Counted from the stretch's first letter, positions 7,844 to 16,719 are shown. The stretch is 64,000 nucleotides of DNA from Bizionia myxarmorum (GCF_008086205.1 NZ_VSKK01000001.1:434001-498000), one strand, 5' to 3'. Notes: generated from the sequence alone by a model not told the origin. Program-made: numbers and translations.

Positions 7844-9370
7844 ATGCTTAAATTTAACGGAGAATTAGGAATAGACGATTTTTATAAAGTGATTTTTAAA
7901 AATGAACCTATTCAAATAGAGAACGCCGTTTTGGAAACCGTAGAAAATAGTTTTAATTTTTTAAAAGAGTTTTCTGAAAACAAAGTCATCTATGGCGTCA
8001 ATACAGGCTTTGGACCTATGGCGCAATACAAAATTGAAGATTCAGAACGCATTCAATTACAATATAATTTAATAAGAAGTCATGCTTCTGGAACCGGACA
8101 ACCGCTTGCCCCAATGTACGTAAAAGCAGCCATGCTGGCGCGTTTGAATACTTTGTCATTAGGACATTCTGGCGTTCATGTTTCCGTAATTCATTTAATG
8201 ACAGAGCTTATTAACCGAAACATTACACCTTTAATTTATGAACACGGCGGGGTTGGTGCTAGTGGCGATTTAGTGCAATTAGCACATTTAGCTTTGGTAT
8301 TAATTGGTGAAGGTGAAGTATTTTATAAAGGTGAACGTAAAAAGACGGAAGACGTATTTAAAATTGAAAAATTAAAACCTATTTCTGTAGAATTGCGCGA
8401 AGGTTTAGCCCTCATGAATGGCACCTCTGTAATGACCGGTATTGGCATTGTAAACACCTTATATTCCCGCCAGTTATTAGGTTGGATGACAAGTTGCTCT
8501 GCCGCTATAAACGAAATAGTAAAAGCATATGATGATCATTTATCTTATGAATTAAATCATTCAAAAAAACACATTGGTCAACGCCAAATTGCGGAAAGCA
8601 TGCGCGATCATTTAGAAGACAGCAAACTAACGCGAAAAAGAGAGCATCATTTATATAGTAAAAATGAAGATGTTTCTGTTTTTAAAGAAAAAGTACAAGA
8701 ATATTATTCCTTACGCTGTGTGCCGCAAATTTTAGGTCCCGTTTTAGACACGCTAAATTCGGTAGAAAATATTTTAATTGAAGAAGTAAATTCTGCAAAC
8801 GACAATCCTATTGTTGACGTTGCCAACAAACATGTTTACCACGGTGGAAATTTTCATGGTGATTATGTGTCTTTAGAAATGGATAAGTTAAAAATTGTAG
8901 TCGCAAAAATGAGCATGCTATCTGAGCGCCAATTAAATTACCTTTTAAACGCGCGACTTAACGAAATGCTTCCGCCTTTTGTTAATTTAGGAAAGCTGGG
9001 ATTAAATTTTGGGATGCAAGGTGTCCAATTTACAGCAACCTCAACTACTGCCGAAAATCAGATGCTGTCTAACCCTATGTACGTTCATAGCATCCCAAAT
9101 AATAACGACAATCAGGATATTGTTAGTATGGGAACGAATTCCGCTTTAATAGCCAAAAAAGTTATTGAAAATTCGTTTGAGGTGGTGGCAATTGAAATGA
9201 TTACTATTATACAAGCCATTGAGTATTTGGAAGTTCAGGACCAAATTTCTTCAAAAACTAAAAAGATGTATGAGGCTATTCGTAAATTAGTTCCTATATT
9301 TAAAGAAGACGTTATTATGTATCCTTATGTTAACCTTGTTAAAGATTATATCATTAATAATAAAACATAG
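7844..9370 (+). CDS. Aromatic amino acid ammonia-lyase (probable tyrosine ammonia-lyase)
   Basis: A 508-residue member of the HAL/PAL family. The Ala139-Ser140-Gly141 triad (GGVGASGDLVQLAHL) forms the MIO prosthetic group; Tyr50 in YGVNTGFG is the conserved catalytic tyrosine. The substrate-selectivity pair reads Ser79-His80 (RSHASGTG), which is histidine-lyase-like, so sequence alone does not settle the substrate. Flavobacterial members in flexirubin clusters, such as that of F. johnsoniae, are tyrosine ammonia-lyases, and no hut genes are near. It therefore most likely deaminates L-tyrosine to 4-coumarate, the polyene starter. It is cytosolic. Confidence 0.8.
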   Translation: MLKFNGELGIDDFYKVIFKNEPIQIENAVLETVENSFNFLKEFSENKVIYGVNTGFGPMAQYKIEDSERIQLQYNLIRSHASGTGQPLAPMYVKAAMLARLNTLSLGHSGVHVSVIHLMTELINRNITPLIYEHGGVGASGDLVQLAHLALVLIGEGEVFYKGERKKTEDVFKIEKLKPISVELREGLALMNGTSVMTGIGIVNTLYSRQLLGWMTSCSAAINEIVKAYDDHLSYELNHSKKHIGQRQIAESMRDHLEDSKLTRKREHHLYSKNEDVSVFKEKVQEYYSLRCVPQILGPVLDTLNSVENILIEEVNSANDNPIVDVANKHVYHGGNFHGDYVSLEMDKLKIVVAKMSMLSERQLNYLLNARLNEMLPPFVNLGKLGLNFGMQGVQFTATSTTAENQMLSNPMYVHSIPNNNDNQDIVSMGTNSALIAKKVIENSFEVVAIEMITIIQAIEYLEVQDQISSKTKKMYEAIRKLVPIFKEDVIMYPYVNLVKDYIINNKT

Positions 9371-9383
9371 AAACAATCTTTTA

Positions 9384-9476
9384 TTATGAATCGAGCATGT
9401 TAGACGCGTTATTATCTAATATTAAAGATAAATAGCGAACAGCATGTGACATTTAAAAATCATTAAAAATAAACAC
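9384..9476 (+). promoter_or_regulatory. Conserved upstream element, copy A (inverted CATG-N5-CGC sites)
   Basis: This spacer aligns without gaps over 68 bp (about 54 identities counted by eye) to 41597-41530 read on the minus strand. Shared blocks are TTATGAA, CGAGCATG (9392-9399), ACGC (9404-9407) and AATAGCGAACAGCATGTG (9431-9448). Within it CATG-N5-CGC (9396-9407) and GCG-N5-CATG (9435-9446) form an inverted pair. No TAnnTTTG box is present. It ends at the ATG of the WG-repeat gene. Probably an operator or alternative-sigma promoter. Confidence 0.6.
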
Positions 9477-10604
9477 ATGAAAACAGCAGCAATCTTCTTT
9501 ATCCTCGTCTTTTTCAGTATCAATATGTCCGCGCAAGAATTGGCTTTAGCTAATGCAAAAGGCGAATTTGGATATATTACAAAAACCGGTAAATGGCAAA
9601 TTAAGCCTCAATTTAAAGTGGCTAAAAGTTTTTCAGATGATGTGGCTGAAGCAAGCATCGACAATAAAAATTGGGGATTTATAAACCGAAAAGGAGAATG
9701 GGTTATCGAGCCTCAATTTGAAAAAACAAAAGCGTTCAACTCGGGTATTGCCGTGGTTTTAAAAGATAAAAATTGGATTTATATCAACAAGAAAGGCGAA
9801 CAGGTTTTAAAAGATCTTATTACAGATAAAATGTACGATTTTGAAAATGGCTATGCTATCTTCAGAAAAGATTCGGGTGTTGGTTTTATAAATACTAAAG
9901 GTGAAGTTGTTGTAGAACCAAAATTCACAAAAGTTTTTGCTTTTGAAAACGGTTCGGCTAAAGTATTGGAAAATGAAAAATGGGGTCTTGTTGATGCCAA
10001 AGGAAATTATTTAGTAAAAACAGAATATGATGGTGTTAGTAATGATTATAATGGTCATATTATAGCTAATATTGGAGATCGTCATGGACTTATAATTAAT
10101 GGCGAGTTTAAAGAAGTTGTAGGTGCTGAAAAAATTTGGGATTTCTCGGAAAATTCTGAAAATACCTACGCTAAAAAAGATGGTAAACTAGGATTTATAA
10201 ACACAAAAGGTGAGTGGATTATTGAACCAACTTATGATAAAGCGCGTGCTTTTAATAATGGTTTAGCACCCGTATATAAAGATAAACAATGGGGTTATAT
10301 TAATACCTCTGGTGAGGTTGTTATTCCATTTCAATATAGAGATGCTGAAACTTTTAGTAACGGTGGATTAGCACCTGTAAAGCTTTCAAAAGAATGGGGT
10401 TTTATAAATACCAAAGGCGAATTAGTTATTGAAGATCAATATGAAATTACGGCAGGTGGTTTTTCAATATTTCAAAAAAACAATCCAAAAGGCTTTATTG
10501 ACGGGCTTGCTCGTGTTAAAAAGAAAAAGTCTTGGACTTATATTACCGCAAAAGGTGAACCACTTAATAATTTGTGGTTTGAAAATTTAGAATTATTCAA
10601 TTAG
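9477..10604 (+). CDS. Secreted WG-repeat protein
   Basis: A 375-residue protein with a type I signal peptide (MKTAAIFFILVFFSINMSAQ) followed by about eight beta-rich WG (KWG) repeats across the rest of the chain, such as WGFINRKGEWVIEPQF and LGFINTKGEWIIEPTYD. The family has no known enzymatic activity; repeats of this kind probably form a solenoid or propeller for binding. It sits 41 bp before fabG, with no terminator between, so it appears to head the pigment transcription unit. Its upstream region is the conserved element shared with the lipoprotein gene at 40556-41503. A direct role in pigment making is not shown. Confidence 0.85.
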   Translation: MKTAAIFFILVFFSINMSAQELALANAKGEFGYITKTGKWQIKPQFKVAKSFSDDVAEASIDNKNWGFINRKGEWVIEPQFEKTKAFNSGIAVVLKDKNWIYINKKGEQVLKDLITDKMYDFENGYAIFRKDSGVGFINTKGEVVVEPKFTKVFAFENGSAKVLENEKWGLVDAKGNYLVKTEYDGVSNDYNGHIIANIGDRHGLIINGEFKEVVGAEKIWDFSENSENTYAKKDGKLGFINTKGEWIIEPTYDKARAFNNGLAPVYKDKQWGYINTSGEVVIPFQYRDAETFSNGGLAPVKLSKEWGFINTKGELVIEDQYEITAGGFSIFQKNNPKGFIDGLARVKKKKSWTYITAKGEPLNNLWFENLELFN

Positions 10605-10645
10605 TAAAAACACGCTAATTGTAATATCCAAAAACATACACTTAC

Positions 10646-11377
10646 ATGAAATGTGCTTTAGTAACCGGTGGATCTAGAGGAATAGGCAAAGCAATTTGCA
10701 AACAATTAGCTCAAGATTTTGACTACCATATTTTAATAAATTACAATAGTAATGAAGCTGCGGCTTTAGAAACCAAAAAGGACGTAGAGGCTTTTGGAAA
10801 AACAGCAGAAATAATTCAATTTGATGTAGCGGATGCGCATCAAGTAAAATCGACTTTAGATGCTTGGCAAGAGCAAAATAAAGAGGCTCTTATTGAGGTA
10901 ATTGTTAATAATGCTGGCATAACCAAAGATGGATTATTTATGTGGATGCCTGCCAAAGATTGGCAAGATGTTATAAATACATCTTTGCATGGTTTTTACA
11001 ACGTGACCAACCATCTTATTCAAAAAATGCTGCGCAATCGTTATGGCCGCATTATAAATGTGGCATCGGTTTCAGGTGTTAAAGGTACTGCCGGACAGAC
11101 TAATTATTCTGCTGCAAAAGGTGCTTTGGTAGCTGCTACAAAAGCTTTGGCTCAAGAAGTTGCCAAACGAAATATAACAGTCAACGCTGTTGCTCCTGGT
11201 TTTATAAAATCGGATATGACAGCCAACTTGGATGAAAAAGAATTAAAAAATATGATTCCGGTAAACCGTTTCGGTGAGCCAGAAGAAGTTGCTTATGCCG
11301 TATCATTTTTAGCTTCAAAAAAAGCATCATATATTACTGGCGAAGTCATAAATATAAATGGGGGAATTTACTCATAA
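10646..11377 (+). CDS. fabG: 3-oxoacyl-ACP reductase (FabG type)
   Basis: A 243-residue classical SDR. Visible are the cofactor motif TGGSRGIG (residues 7-14), the structural NNAG (near 87-90), catalytic Ser in VASVSGVKG and YSAAKGAL with the YxxxK pair. The closing segment (ITGEVININGGIYS) is typical of FabG. It would reduce the 3-oxoacyl-ACP intermediates formed by the neighbouring ketosynthases with NADPH, the first step after each condensation in polyene extension. It is 12 bp from the ketosynthase gene. Confidence 0.85.
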   Translation: MKCALVTGGSRGIGKAICKQLAQDFDYHILINYNSNEAAALETKKDVEAFGKTAEIIQFDVADAHQVKSTLDAWQEQNKEALIEVIVNNAGITKDGLFMWMPAKDWQDVINTSLHGFYNVTNHLIQKMLRNRYGRIINVASVSGVKGTAGQTNYSAAKGALVAATKALAQEVAKRNITVNAVAPGFIKSDMTANLDEKELKNMIPVNRFGEPEEVAYAVSFLASKKASYITGEVININGGIYS

Positions 11378-11389
11378 ACGTTTTATAAA

Positions 11390-12610
11390 ATGAGGAGAGT
11401 GGTGATTACGGGAATGGGTATCTATTCGTGCATAGGAGAAAATTTAGAGACTGTAAAACAATCATTATACAATGGCGATTCTGGCATTATAGTAGATGAA
11501 GAACGTAAAGCTTTTGGTTACCGTTCGCCATTAACAGGAATGGTAAAACATCCTAATTTAAAAAATCTATTATCACGCAGACAACGTATAAGTTTGGGTG
11601 AAGAAGGCGAATATGCTTATGTAGCAACGCTTGAAGCTTTAGAAAGCGCTAAAATAAATCCCGATTTTTTTGATGATCATGAAGTGGGTATTTTATACGG
11701 AAATGATAGTACAGCCAAGTCTATTGTAGATTCTGTTGATAAAATTCGTGAAAAAAAAGATACCACTTTAGTGGGTTCTGGCGCTATTTTCCAAGCTATG
11801 AATTCATCGGTTACCATGAATCTATCGACTATTTTTAAATTAAGAGGTATTAATTTCACGGTTAGTGCCGCTTGTGCAAGTGGCTCTCATTCTATTGGAA
11901 TGGCCTACCAACTTATTAAAAGTGGTCTTCAAGATTATATTATTTGTGGTGGTGCTCAAGAAATAAATGCAATAGCCATGGGAAGTTTTGATGGTTTAGG
12001 CGTTTTTTCTGTGAATGAGAATCCAAAACAAGCATCGCGACCATTCGATAAAAACCGGGATGGTCTGGTACCAAGTGGCGGTGCAGCAACCTTGTTTTTA
12101 GAAACCTACGAATCGGCTATTAAACGCGGCGCAAAAATTTATGGTGAAGTAATTGGTTATGGATTTTCCTCTAACGGTGATCATATTTCAACGCCTAATG
12201 TGGATGGTCCAGCACGTGCTATGAAAATGGCTATTAAACAAGCTAAAATTAAAGCATCCGATATTGAATATGTTAATGCCCATGCTACATCAACTCCTGT
12301 TGGCGACACCAATGAAGCATTAGCTATTTTAGAAGTTTTTGGTGAAAAAGGACCTTATGTTAGTTCTACTAAATCCATGACGGGTCACGAATGTTGGATG
12401 GCTGGAGCTAGTGAAGTTTTGTATTCTATTTTAATGATGCAAAATGATTTTATTGCACCTAATATTAATCTAGAAGAACCCGATGAAGCCGCAAGTAAAT
12501 TAAATTTAGTTAACAAAACGTTAACTAAAAAATTTGATGTATTTTTGTCCAATTCGTTTGGATTTGGCGGAACAAATTCAGCTTTAATTATAAAAAAAAT
12601 AACGTTGTAG
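11390..12610 (+). CDS. Beta-ketoacyl-ACP synthase (KAS I/II type)
   Basis: A 406-residue thiolase-fold condensing enzyme. All catalytic residues are present: nucleophile Cys162 (SAACASGSHS), His in NAHATSTPVGD and His in STKSMTGHECWMAGA, and the closing NSFGFGGTNSALI loop. It should catalyse decarboxylative Claisen condensation with malonyl-ACP. The ACP gene begins 2 bp downstream, so the two are probably used together. The window has three such intact synthases; which one does starter loading and which does elongation cannot be told from sequence. Confidence 0.88.
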   Translation: MRRVVITGMGIYSCIGENLETVKQSLYNGDSGIIVDEERKAFGYRSPLTGMVKHPNLKNLLSRRQRISLGEEGEYAYVATLEALESAKINPDFFDDHEVGILYGNDSTAKSIVDSVDKIREKKDTTLVGSGAIFQAMNSSVTMNLSTIFKLRGINFTVSAACASGSHSIGMAYQLIKSGLQDYIICGGAQEINAIAMGSFDGLGVFSVNENPKQASRPFDKNRDGLVPSGGAATLFLETYESAIKRGAKIYGEVIGYGFSSNGDHISTPNVDGPARAMKMAIKQAKIKASDIEYVNAHATSTPVGDTNEALAILEVFGEKGPYVSSTKSMTGHECWMAGASEVLYSILMMQNDFIAPNINLEEPDEAASKLNLVNKTLTKKFDVFLSNSFGFGGTNSALIIKKITL

Positions 12611-12612
12611 AA

Positions 12613-12855
12613 ATGACGAAAGAGGTTATTATTGAAAAAATAAACGACTTTCTTATTGATGAGTTTGAAGTAGAAAGTGATGATATTTCTCCAGAAGCAA
12701 ACCTTAAGAACACGTTGGAGCTTGACAGCCTAGATTTTGTAGATCTAGTAGTTGCTGTTGAATCTAATTTTGGTGTTAAATTATTAGGTGAAGACTTTGT
12801 AAACGTCTTAACACTTCAAGATTTCTATAATCTTATTGAGCGAAAGTTAAGTTAA
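12613..12855 (+). CDS. Acyl carrier protein
   Basis: An 80-residue acidic helical protein with the phosphopantetheine attachment site Ser39 in LELDSLDFVDLV. It differs from typical housekeeping AcpP in its start and in LDF after the serine, and it is embedded between a ketosynthase and an acyltransferase, so it is probably dedicated to the pigment pathway. A second ACP lies at 23383. Confidence 0.85.
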   Translation: MTKEVIIEKINDFLIDEFEVESDDISPEANLKNTLELDSLDFVDLVVAVESNFGVKLLGEDFVNVLTLQDFYNLIERKLS

Positions 12856-12870
12856 ACAGACCGCATTTTT

Positions 12871-13755
12871 ATGGCTACAGAATGGCATGGGAAATCAAGA
12901 GGAACCGTTCTTGGATATAAAATATTTGTCTTCTCCATGAAGCATTTAGGAATGAGCGCTGCCTATTTCGTTTTATACTTTGTGGCTGCTTATTTCTGTA
13001 TCTTTGCCAAAGACAGTTCCAAAGCCATTTATTATTATTTCAATAAGCGTTTAAACTACTCTTCGTTCAAAAGTTATCTAAGCATATACAAAAGCTATTA
13101 TGTTTTTGGACAAACCCTTCTAGATAAAATTGCCATCTCTTCTAATTTAAGTGATAAATTCACCTATGAATTTGATGGTGGCGAAACCATTACAGAAACA
13201 CTTAATGAAAAGAAAGGTGGTATTTTAATTAGTGGTCATGTTGGCAATTTTGAAATTTCAGAATATTTCTTTAATCAACTTACAGATAGAGCTTCCATTA
13301 GCTTATTAACAACGGATGTTGAACATACAGCCATCAAGAATTATTTAGAGACTGTTCGGAAAAAATCCAATGTTAAGCTGATTATTATTCGAGAAGATTT
13401 TTCGCATATTTTTGAAGTAAATTCGGCTTTAGCACGAAATGAAATTGTTTGTATAACAGGTGATAGGTATACCAAAGACACCAAATTCTTAACAGAAACC
13501 TTATTAGGTGAAACGGCTAAATTTCCAGCAGGTCCTTTTATGCTGGCTTCCCGATTGGATGTGCCGGTTTTATTTGTTTATGTGATGAAAGAAACTAAAA
13601 AACATTATCATCTATATGCCAGACGGTCGCAATCTAAACATCGTGATGCACAAGGTATTTTAAAGGAGTTTACTGAAAGTGTTACGTGGATGCTTCAATT
13701 ATATCCACTACAATGGTTTAACTATTTCAATTTTTGGGATTCAAAAAACGGATAA
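12871..13755 (+). CDS. LpxL/HtrB-like lysophospholipid acyltransferase
   Basis: A 294-residue inner-membrane acyltransferase of the lipid A acyltransferase superfamily, with an N-terminal hydrophobic segment (about residues 28-46) and the catalytic HxxxxE motif His123-Glu128 (GHVGNFE). The chain then shows the usual GDR(Y) region (CITGDRYTK) and KFPAGPF. Homologues are standard parts of aryl-polyene and flexirubin clusters. Here it may transfer an ACP-bound polyene or fatty acyl group to a lipid or to the resorcinol; the acceptor is not deducible. The stop is 1 bp before the darA start. Confidence 0.8.
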   Translation: MATEWHGKSRGTVLGYKIFVFSMKHLGMSAAYFVLYFVAAYFCIFAKDSSKAIYYYFNKRLNYSSFKSYLSIYKSYYVFGQTLLDKIAISSNLSDKFTYEFDGGETITETLNEKKGGILISGHVGNFEISEYFFNQLTDRASISLLTTDVEHTAIKNYLETVRKKSNVKLIIIREDFSHIFEVNSALARNEIVCITGDRYTKDTKFLTETLLGETAKFPAGPFMLASRLDVPVLFVYVMKETKKHYHLYARRSQSKHRDAQGILKEFTESVTWMLQLYPLQWFNYFNFWDSKNG

Positions 13756-13756
13756 A

Positions 13757-14692
13757 ATGAAACAGGTATTAGTTATATATTATTCGCAATCTGGCCAATT
13801 AACAGAGATTTTAAACAATGTTGTTTCTACTCTGATAAACGATCAAATCGCTATCACATATTTAAACATAGAAATGGAGGAGCCTTTTCCTTTTCCATGG
13901 AAAAATAAGGAAGAATTTTTTGGCGTGTTTCCTGAAACGTTTCGTCAAGAGCCACGAAAAATCAAAGCCATTTCTGATGAAATTTTAAATAAAAAATACG
14001 ATTTAATACTTTTTGGATATTCGGTTTGGTATTTAACAGCATCCTTACCAACCACGTCATTTTTGGCAACACCCGAAGCAAAAAAGCTTCTAGAAAATAC
14101 GCCAGTTATTACTATTATTGGTTGCAGAAATATGTGGATAATGGCCCAAGAAAAACTAAAGCACAAACTTAAAAATCTGAATGCGAATTTAGTGGGAAAC
14201 ATTGTTTTGGTAGACAGAAACATCAATCATGTTAGTGTTATAACAATTGTTCATTGGATGTTCACGGGTTTGAAAGCACGCTTTTTAGGAATTTTCCCAA
14301 AACCAGGTGTATCACAAGAAGATATAGATGAAGCTTCCAAATTTGGAACCGTCATTTCAAAACATCTGATTCAAAATGATTTCAAAACCTTACAGGCCGA
14401 TTTAGTGGCTGCAAACGCTGTTATGGTGAAATCATTTTTAGTCACCGTTGATAAGCGGGCCAACTTGCTATTTACCAAATGGTCTACGTTTATCACCAAT
14501 AAAAGTGAGAAAAACACAGCCAAGAGACGCAGCTTAATAAAAATGTTCAACTATTATTTAGTTACGGCCATTTGGGTACTGTCACCTATAGTATTTATCT
14601 TATTTTTAGTGACTTATTTGCCATTTTATGGTCGAATAAAAAAAGAAAAAGTATATTACAAGTCCGTTTTATTAAAACAGAAGGAAATTTAA
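13757..14692 (+). CDS. darA: DarA-like flavodoxin-fold enzyme (dialkylresorcinol formation)
   Basis: A 311-residue protein. The ATG at 13757 was chosen because it starts the conserved core (MKQVLVIYYSQSGQLTEIL, a flavodoxin-type FMN phosphate-binding loop) just after the previous stop; a longer in-frame start overlaps the acyltransferase gene. The flavodoxin fold fills the first 180 or so residues, and a hydrophobic segment near the C-terminus (WVLSPIVFILFLVTYLPF) should anchor it in the membrane. In dialkylresorcinol pathways DarA aromatises the cyclohexanedione made by DarB. The darB gene follows after 1 bp, which strongly supports the call. Confidence 0.82.
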   Translation: MKQVLVIYYSQSGQLTEILNNVVSTLINDQIAITYLNIEMEEPFPFPWKNKEEFFGVFPETFRQEPRKIKAISDEILNKKYDLILFGYSVWYLTASLPTTSFLATPEAKKLLENTPVITIIGCRNMWIMAQEKLKHKLKNLNANLVGNIVLVDRNINHVSVITIVHWMFTGLKARFLGIFPKPGVSQEDIDEASKFGTVISKHLIQNDFKTLQADLVAANAVMVKSFLVTVDKRANLLFTKWSTFITNKSEKNTAKRRSLIKMFNYYLVTAIWVLSPIVFILFLVTYLPFYGRIKKEKVYYKSVLLKQKEI

Positions 14693-14693
14693 A

Positions 14694-15827
14694 ATGAAGG
14701 AAGTTTATATTACAAAAATATCAAAGTTTTTACCAAATCGTCCTATTAGTAATGACGAAATGGAAGCGAAATTAGGCGTTATTAACGGCAAAGCGTCTAA
14801 AGGACGCGGCATCGTTTTGCGTAATAATAAAATTACAACACGTTATTATGCTTTAGATGAAGAAGGAAATGTAACACACAACAATGCCCAGTTAACTAAA
14901 GAGGCTGTTGTAAATTTATTGGACGACAACTTTACGGCTTCAGATATTGAGCTGTTATCCTGTGGAACTACCAGCCCAGACCAAATATTACCATCTCATG
15001 CGGCCATGGTTCATGGTCTTTTAGAGGGTGATAATTTAGAAATAAACACCGCTTCTGGTGCTTGTTGCTCTGGAATGAATGCCTTAAAATATGGCTATAT
15101 GTCCATAAAATCAGGGCAAACTAAAAATGCCGTAACTACAGGATCTGAACGTTTATCATCTTGGATGAAAGGCCATATTTTTGAAGATGAAGTGAAATCA
15201 CTTAAAGCTCTAGAAGAAAGTCCAATCTTGGCTTTTAATAAGGACTTTTTACGTTGGATGCTTTCAGATGGCGCTGGTGCTTTTCTTTTAGAAGATAAAC
15301 CAAATGGTGATTTACCACTACGTATTGAATGGATGGAAGGCTTCTCCTATGCTCACGAATTAGAAACCTGCATGTATGCTGGTGCTGACAAGTTAGAAGA
15401 TGGTTTTTTAAAACCATGGAGTGAATATACAACCAACGAATGGAGTGAGAAATCGCTCTTCGCTTTAAAACAAGATGTTAAATTATTAAGTGCTAACATT
15501 CTTAAAAAAGGAGTAGACAGTTTAATGAAAGCCATGAACAAGAACGGTTTAAAACCAAGTGATGTAGATTATTATTTACCTCATATTTCTTCGGACTATT
15601 TTAAAGACAGACTCTATCAAGAAATGGTAGAAAACGATTTTGAAATTCCTTGGGAAAAATGGTTTATGAATTTAAGTCATGTCGGAAACGTTGGTTCAGC
15701 ATCTATTTACTTAATGGTTGAAGAATTAGCCAAATCTGGAAAATTAAAAAAAGGTGATAAAATATTATTATCAGTTCCAGAAAGCGCGCGTTTTTCATAC
15801 GCATATTCACTTTTAACTGTTTGCTAA
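14694..15827 (+). CDS. darB: DarB-like KAS III ketosynthase
   Basis: A 377-residue KAS III-type condensing enzyme. The active site is complete: Cys125 (SGACCSGMNAL), His297 (YYLPHISSDYF) and Asn332 (HVGNVGSASIYL). In dialkylresorcinol synthesis DarB joins two acyl units (a 3-oxoacyl thioester and a second, unsaturated thioester) to a cyclohexanedione. It is directly downstream of darA, and this pair is diagnostic of flexirubin/dialkylresorcinol loci. It is cytosolic. Confidence 0.87.
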   Translation: MKEVYITKISKFLPNRPISNDEMEAKLGVINGKASKGRGIVLRNNKITTRYYALDEEGNVTHNNAQLTKEAVVNLLDDNFTASDIELLSCGTTSPDQILPSHAAMVHGLLEGDNLEINTASGACCSGMNALKYGYMSIKSGQTKNAVTTGSERLSSWMKGHIFEDEVKSLKALEESPILAFNKDFLRWMLSDGAGAFLLEDKPNGDLPLRIEWMEGFSYAHELETCMYAGADKLEDGFLKPWSEYTTNEWSEKSLFALKQDVKLLSANILKKGVDSLMKAMNKNGLKPSDVDYYLPHISSDYFKDRLYQEMVENDFEIPWEKWFMNLSHVGNVGSASIYLMVEELAKSGKLKKGDKILLSVPESARFSYAYSLLTVC

Positions 15828-15830
15828 AAA

Positions 15831-16262
15831 ATGACCGCATCAGTACTACCTATATGGGATATCAGACATTTAATTCCGCAGAAAACGCCCTTTGTTATGG
15901 TAGATTCTTTATTGGAATTTTCTGAACAACATTTGGTATCTAATTTCACAATTGCTGCTACCAATATTTTTGTTGAAAATGGCCAATTATCCGAGCCTGG
16001 ACTTATTGAAAATATGGCACAATCTGTAGCATTACATACCGGTTACGTTTATCATTTAAAAAACGAACCTGCACCTACAGGATATATAGGTGCTATAAAA
16101 TCTATTACCATTGAAAAATTGCCAAAATTAAATGAAAACATTTCAACCAAAGTTCAAATCCTTCATGAATTCATGGGAATTACTATGGTAGAAATCCAAG
16201 TTTTTAATGAAGCACAAGAAGAAATTGCCAAAGGTGAAATGAAAACTGTTATTGCTAGCTAA
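15831..16262 (+). CDS. Hotdog-fold 3-hydroxyacyl-ACP dehydratase-like protein, catalytic His replaced
   Basis: A 143-residue single hotdog domain of the FabZ/ApeP type. In the FabZ motif PHRYPF the active-site histidine is Gln17 here (LIPQKTPFVMVDS), while the glutamate region is kept (SEPGLIENMAQS). It therefore probably cannot dehydrate alone. It overlaps its intact paralogue at 16262 by one base (TAATG), which suggests the two are made in equal amounts and form a heterodimer, as reported for aryl-polyene dehydratase pairs. Confidence 0.75.
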   Translation: MTASVLPIWDIRHLIPQKTPFVMVDSLLEFSEQHLVSNFTIAATNIFVENGQLSEPGLIENMAQSVALHTGYVYHLKNEPAPTGYIGAIKSITIEKLPKLNENISTKVQILHEFMGITMVEIQVFNEAQEEIAKGEMKTVIAS

Positions 16263-16714
16263 TGGATTTTAGTTACCTCGATATCGCTAAATTTTTACCA
16301 CATCGGCCACCATTTTTAATGGTAGATGAAGTACTAGATATTGGGAATTCGCATGTATCAACAGCCTTTACCATAAAACCGGATTGTATTTTTAATGAAA
16401 ATGGTTTCTTTAATGAAGCTGGACTTGTTGAAAATGCCGCCCAAACCTGTTCTTCAATTGTTGGCAAAAGTTTTTTCAATGAAAATGATTTAGAAGGCCA
16501 AGGCACCAAACTCATTGGTTTTATTAGTGGTATAAAAAAAGTAATCATTAAAGAATGTCCTAAAGTTGGAAGTAAAATAGTTACAAATGCTGTTTTAAAA
16601 ACCCGTTTTGATACGGATGATTATAGCGTTTGCACCTTAAGTTGCACAACCACGTTTCAACATATAGAATTACTATCTTGTGAACTAAATTTAGTGATCC
16701 AAGAACTGAAATAA
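16262..16714 (+). CDS. Hotdog-fold 3-hydroxyacyl-ACP dehydratase (FabZ-like, intact site)
   Basis: A 150-residue hotdog protein with the full FabZ signature: His14 in FLPHRPPFLMVDEV and Glu in NEAGLVENAAQTCSS. It should remove water from 3-hydroxyacyl-ACPs to give the trans double bonds of the polyene. Its coding sequence starts within the stop codon of the histidine-less paralogue upstream. It probably supplies the working active site of a pair. Confidence 0.8.
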   Translation: MDFSYLDIAKFLPHRPPFLMVDEVLDIGNSHVSTAFTIKPDCIFNENGFFNEAGLVENAAQTCSSIVGKSFFNENDLEGQGTKLIGFISGIKKVIIKECPKVGSKIVTNAVLKTRFDTDDYSVCTLSCTTTFQHIELLSCELNLVIQELK

Positions 16715-16719
16715 TCAGC

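Noticed and set aside
9384-9476. Sigma-54 (-24 GG / -12 GC) promoter as explanation of the shared element
   Set aside because: The conserved blocks contain no TGGCAY-N5-TTGCW spacing in both copies; the TGGCATG on the opposite strand of copy B is not conserved in copy A.
9477-10604. Periodic repeat pattern considered as a CRISPR or DNA repeat array
   Set aside because: The periodicity is at protein level (WG repeats); the DNA units differ and remain in one coding frame.
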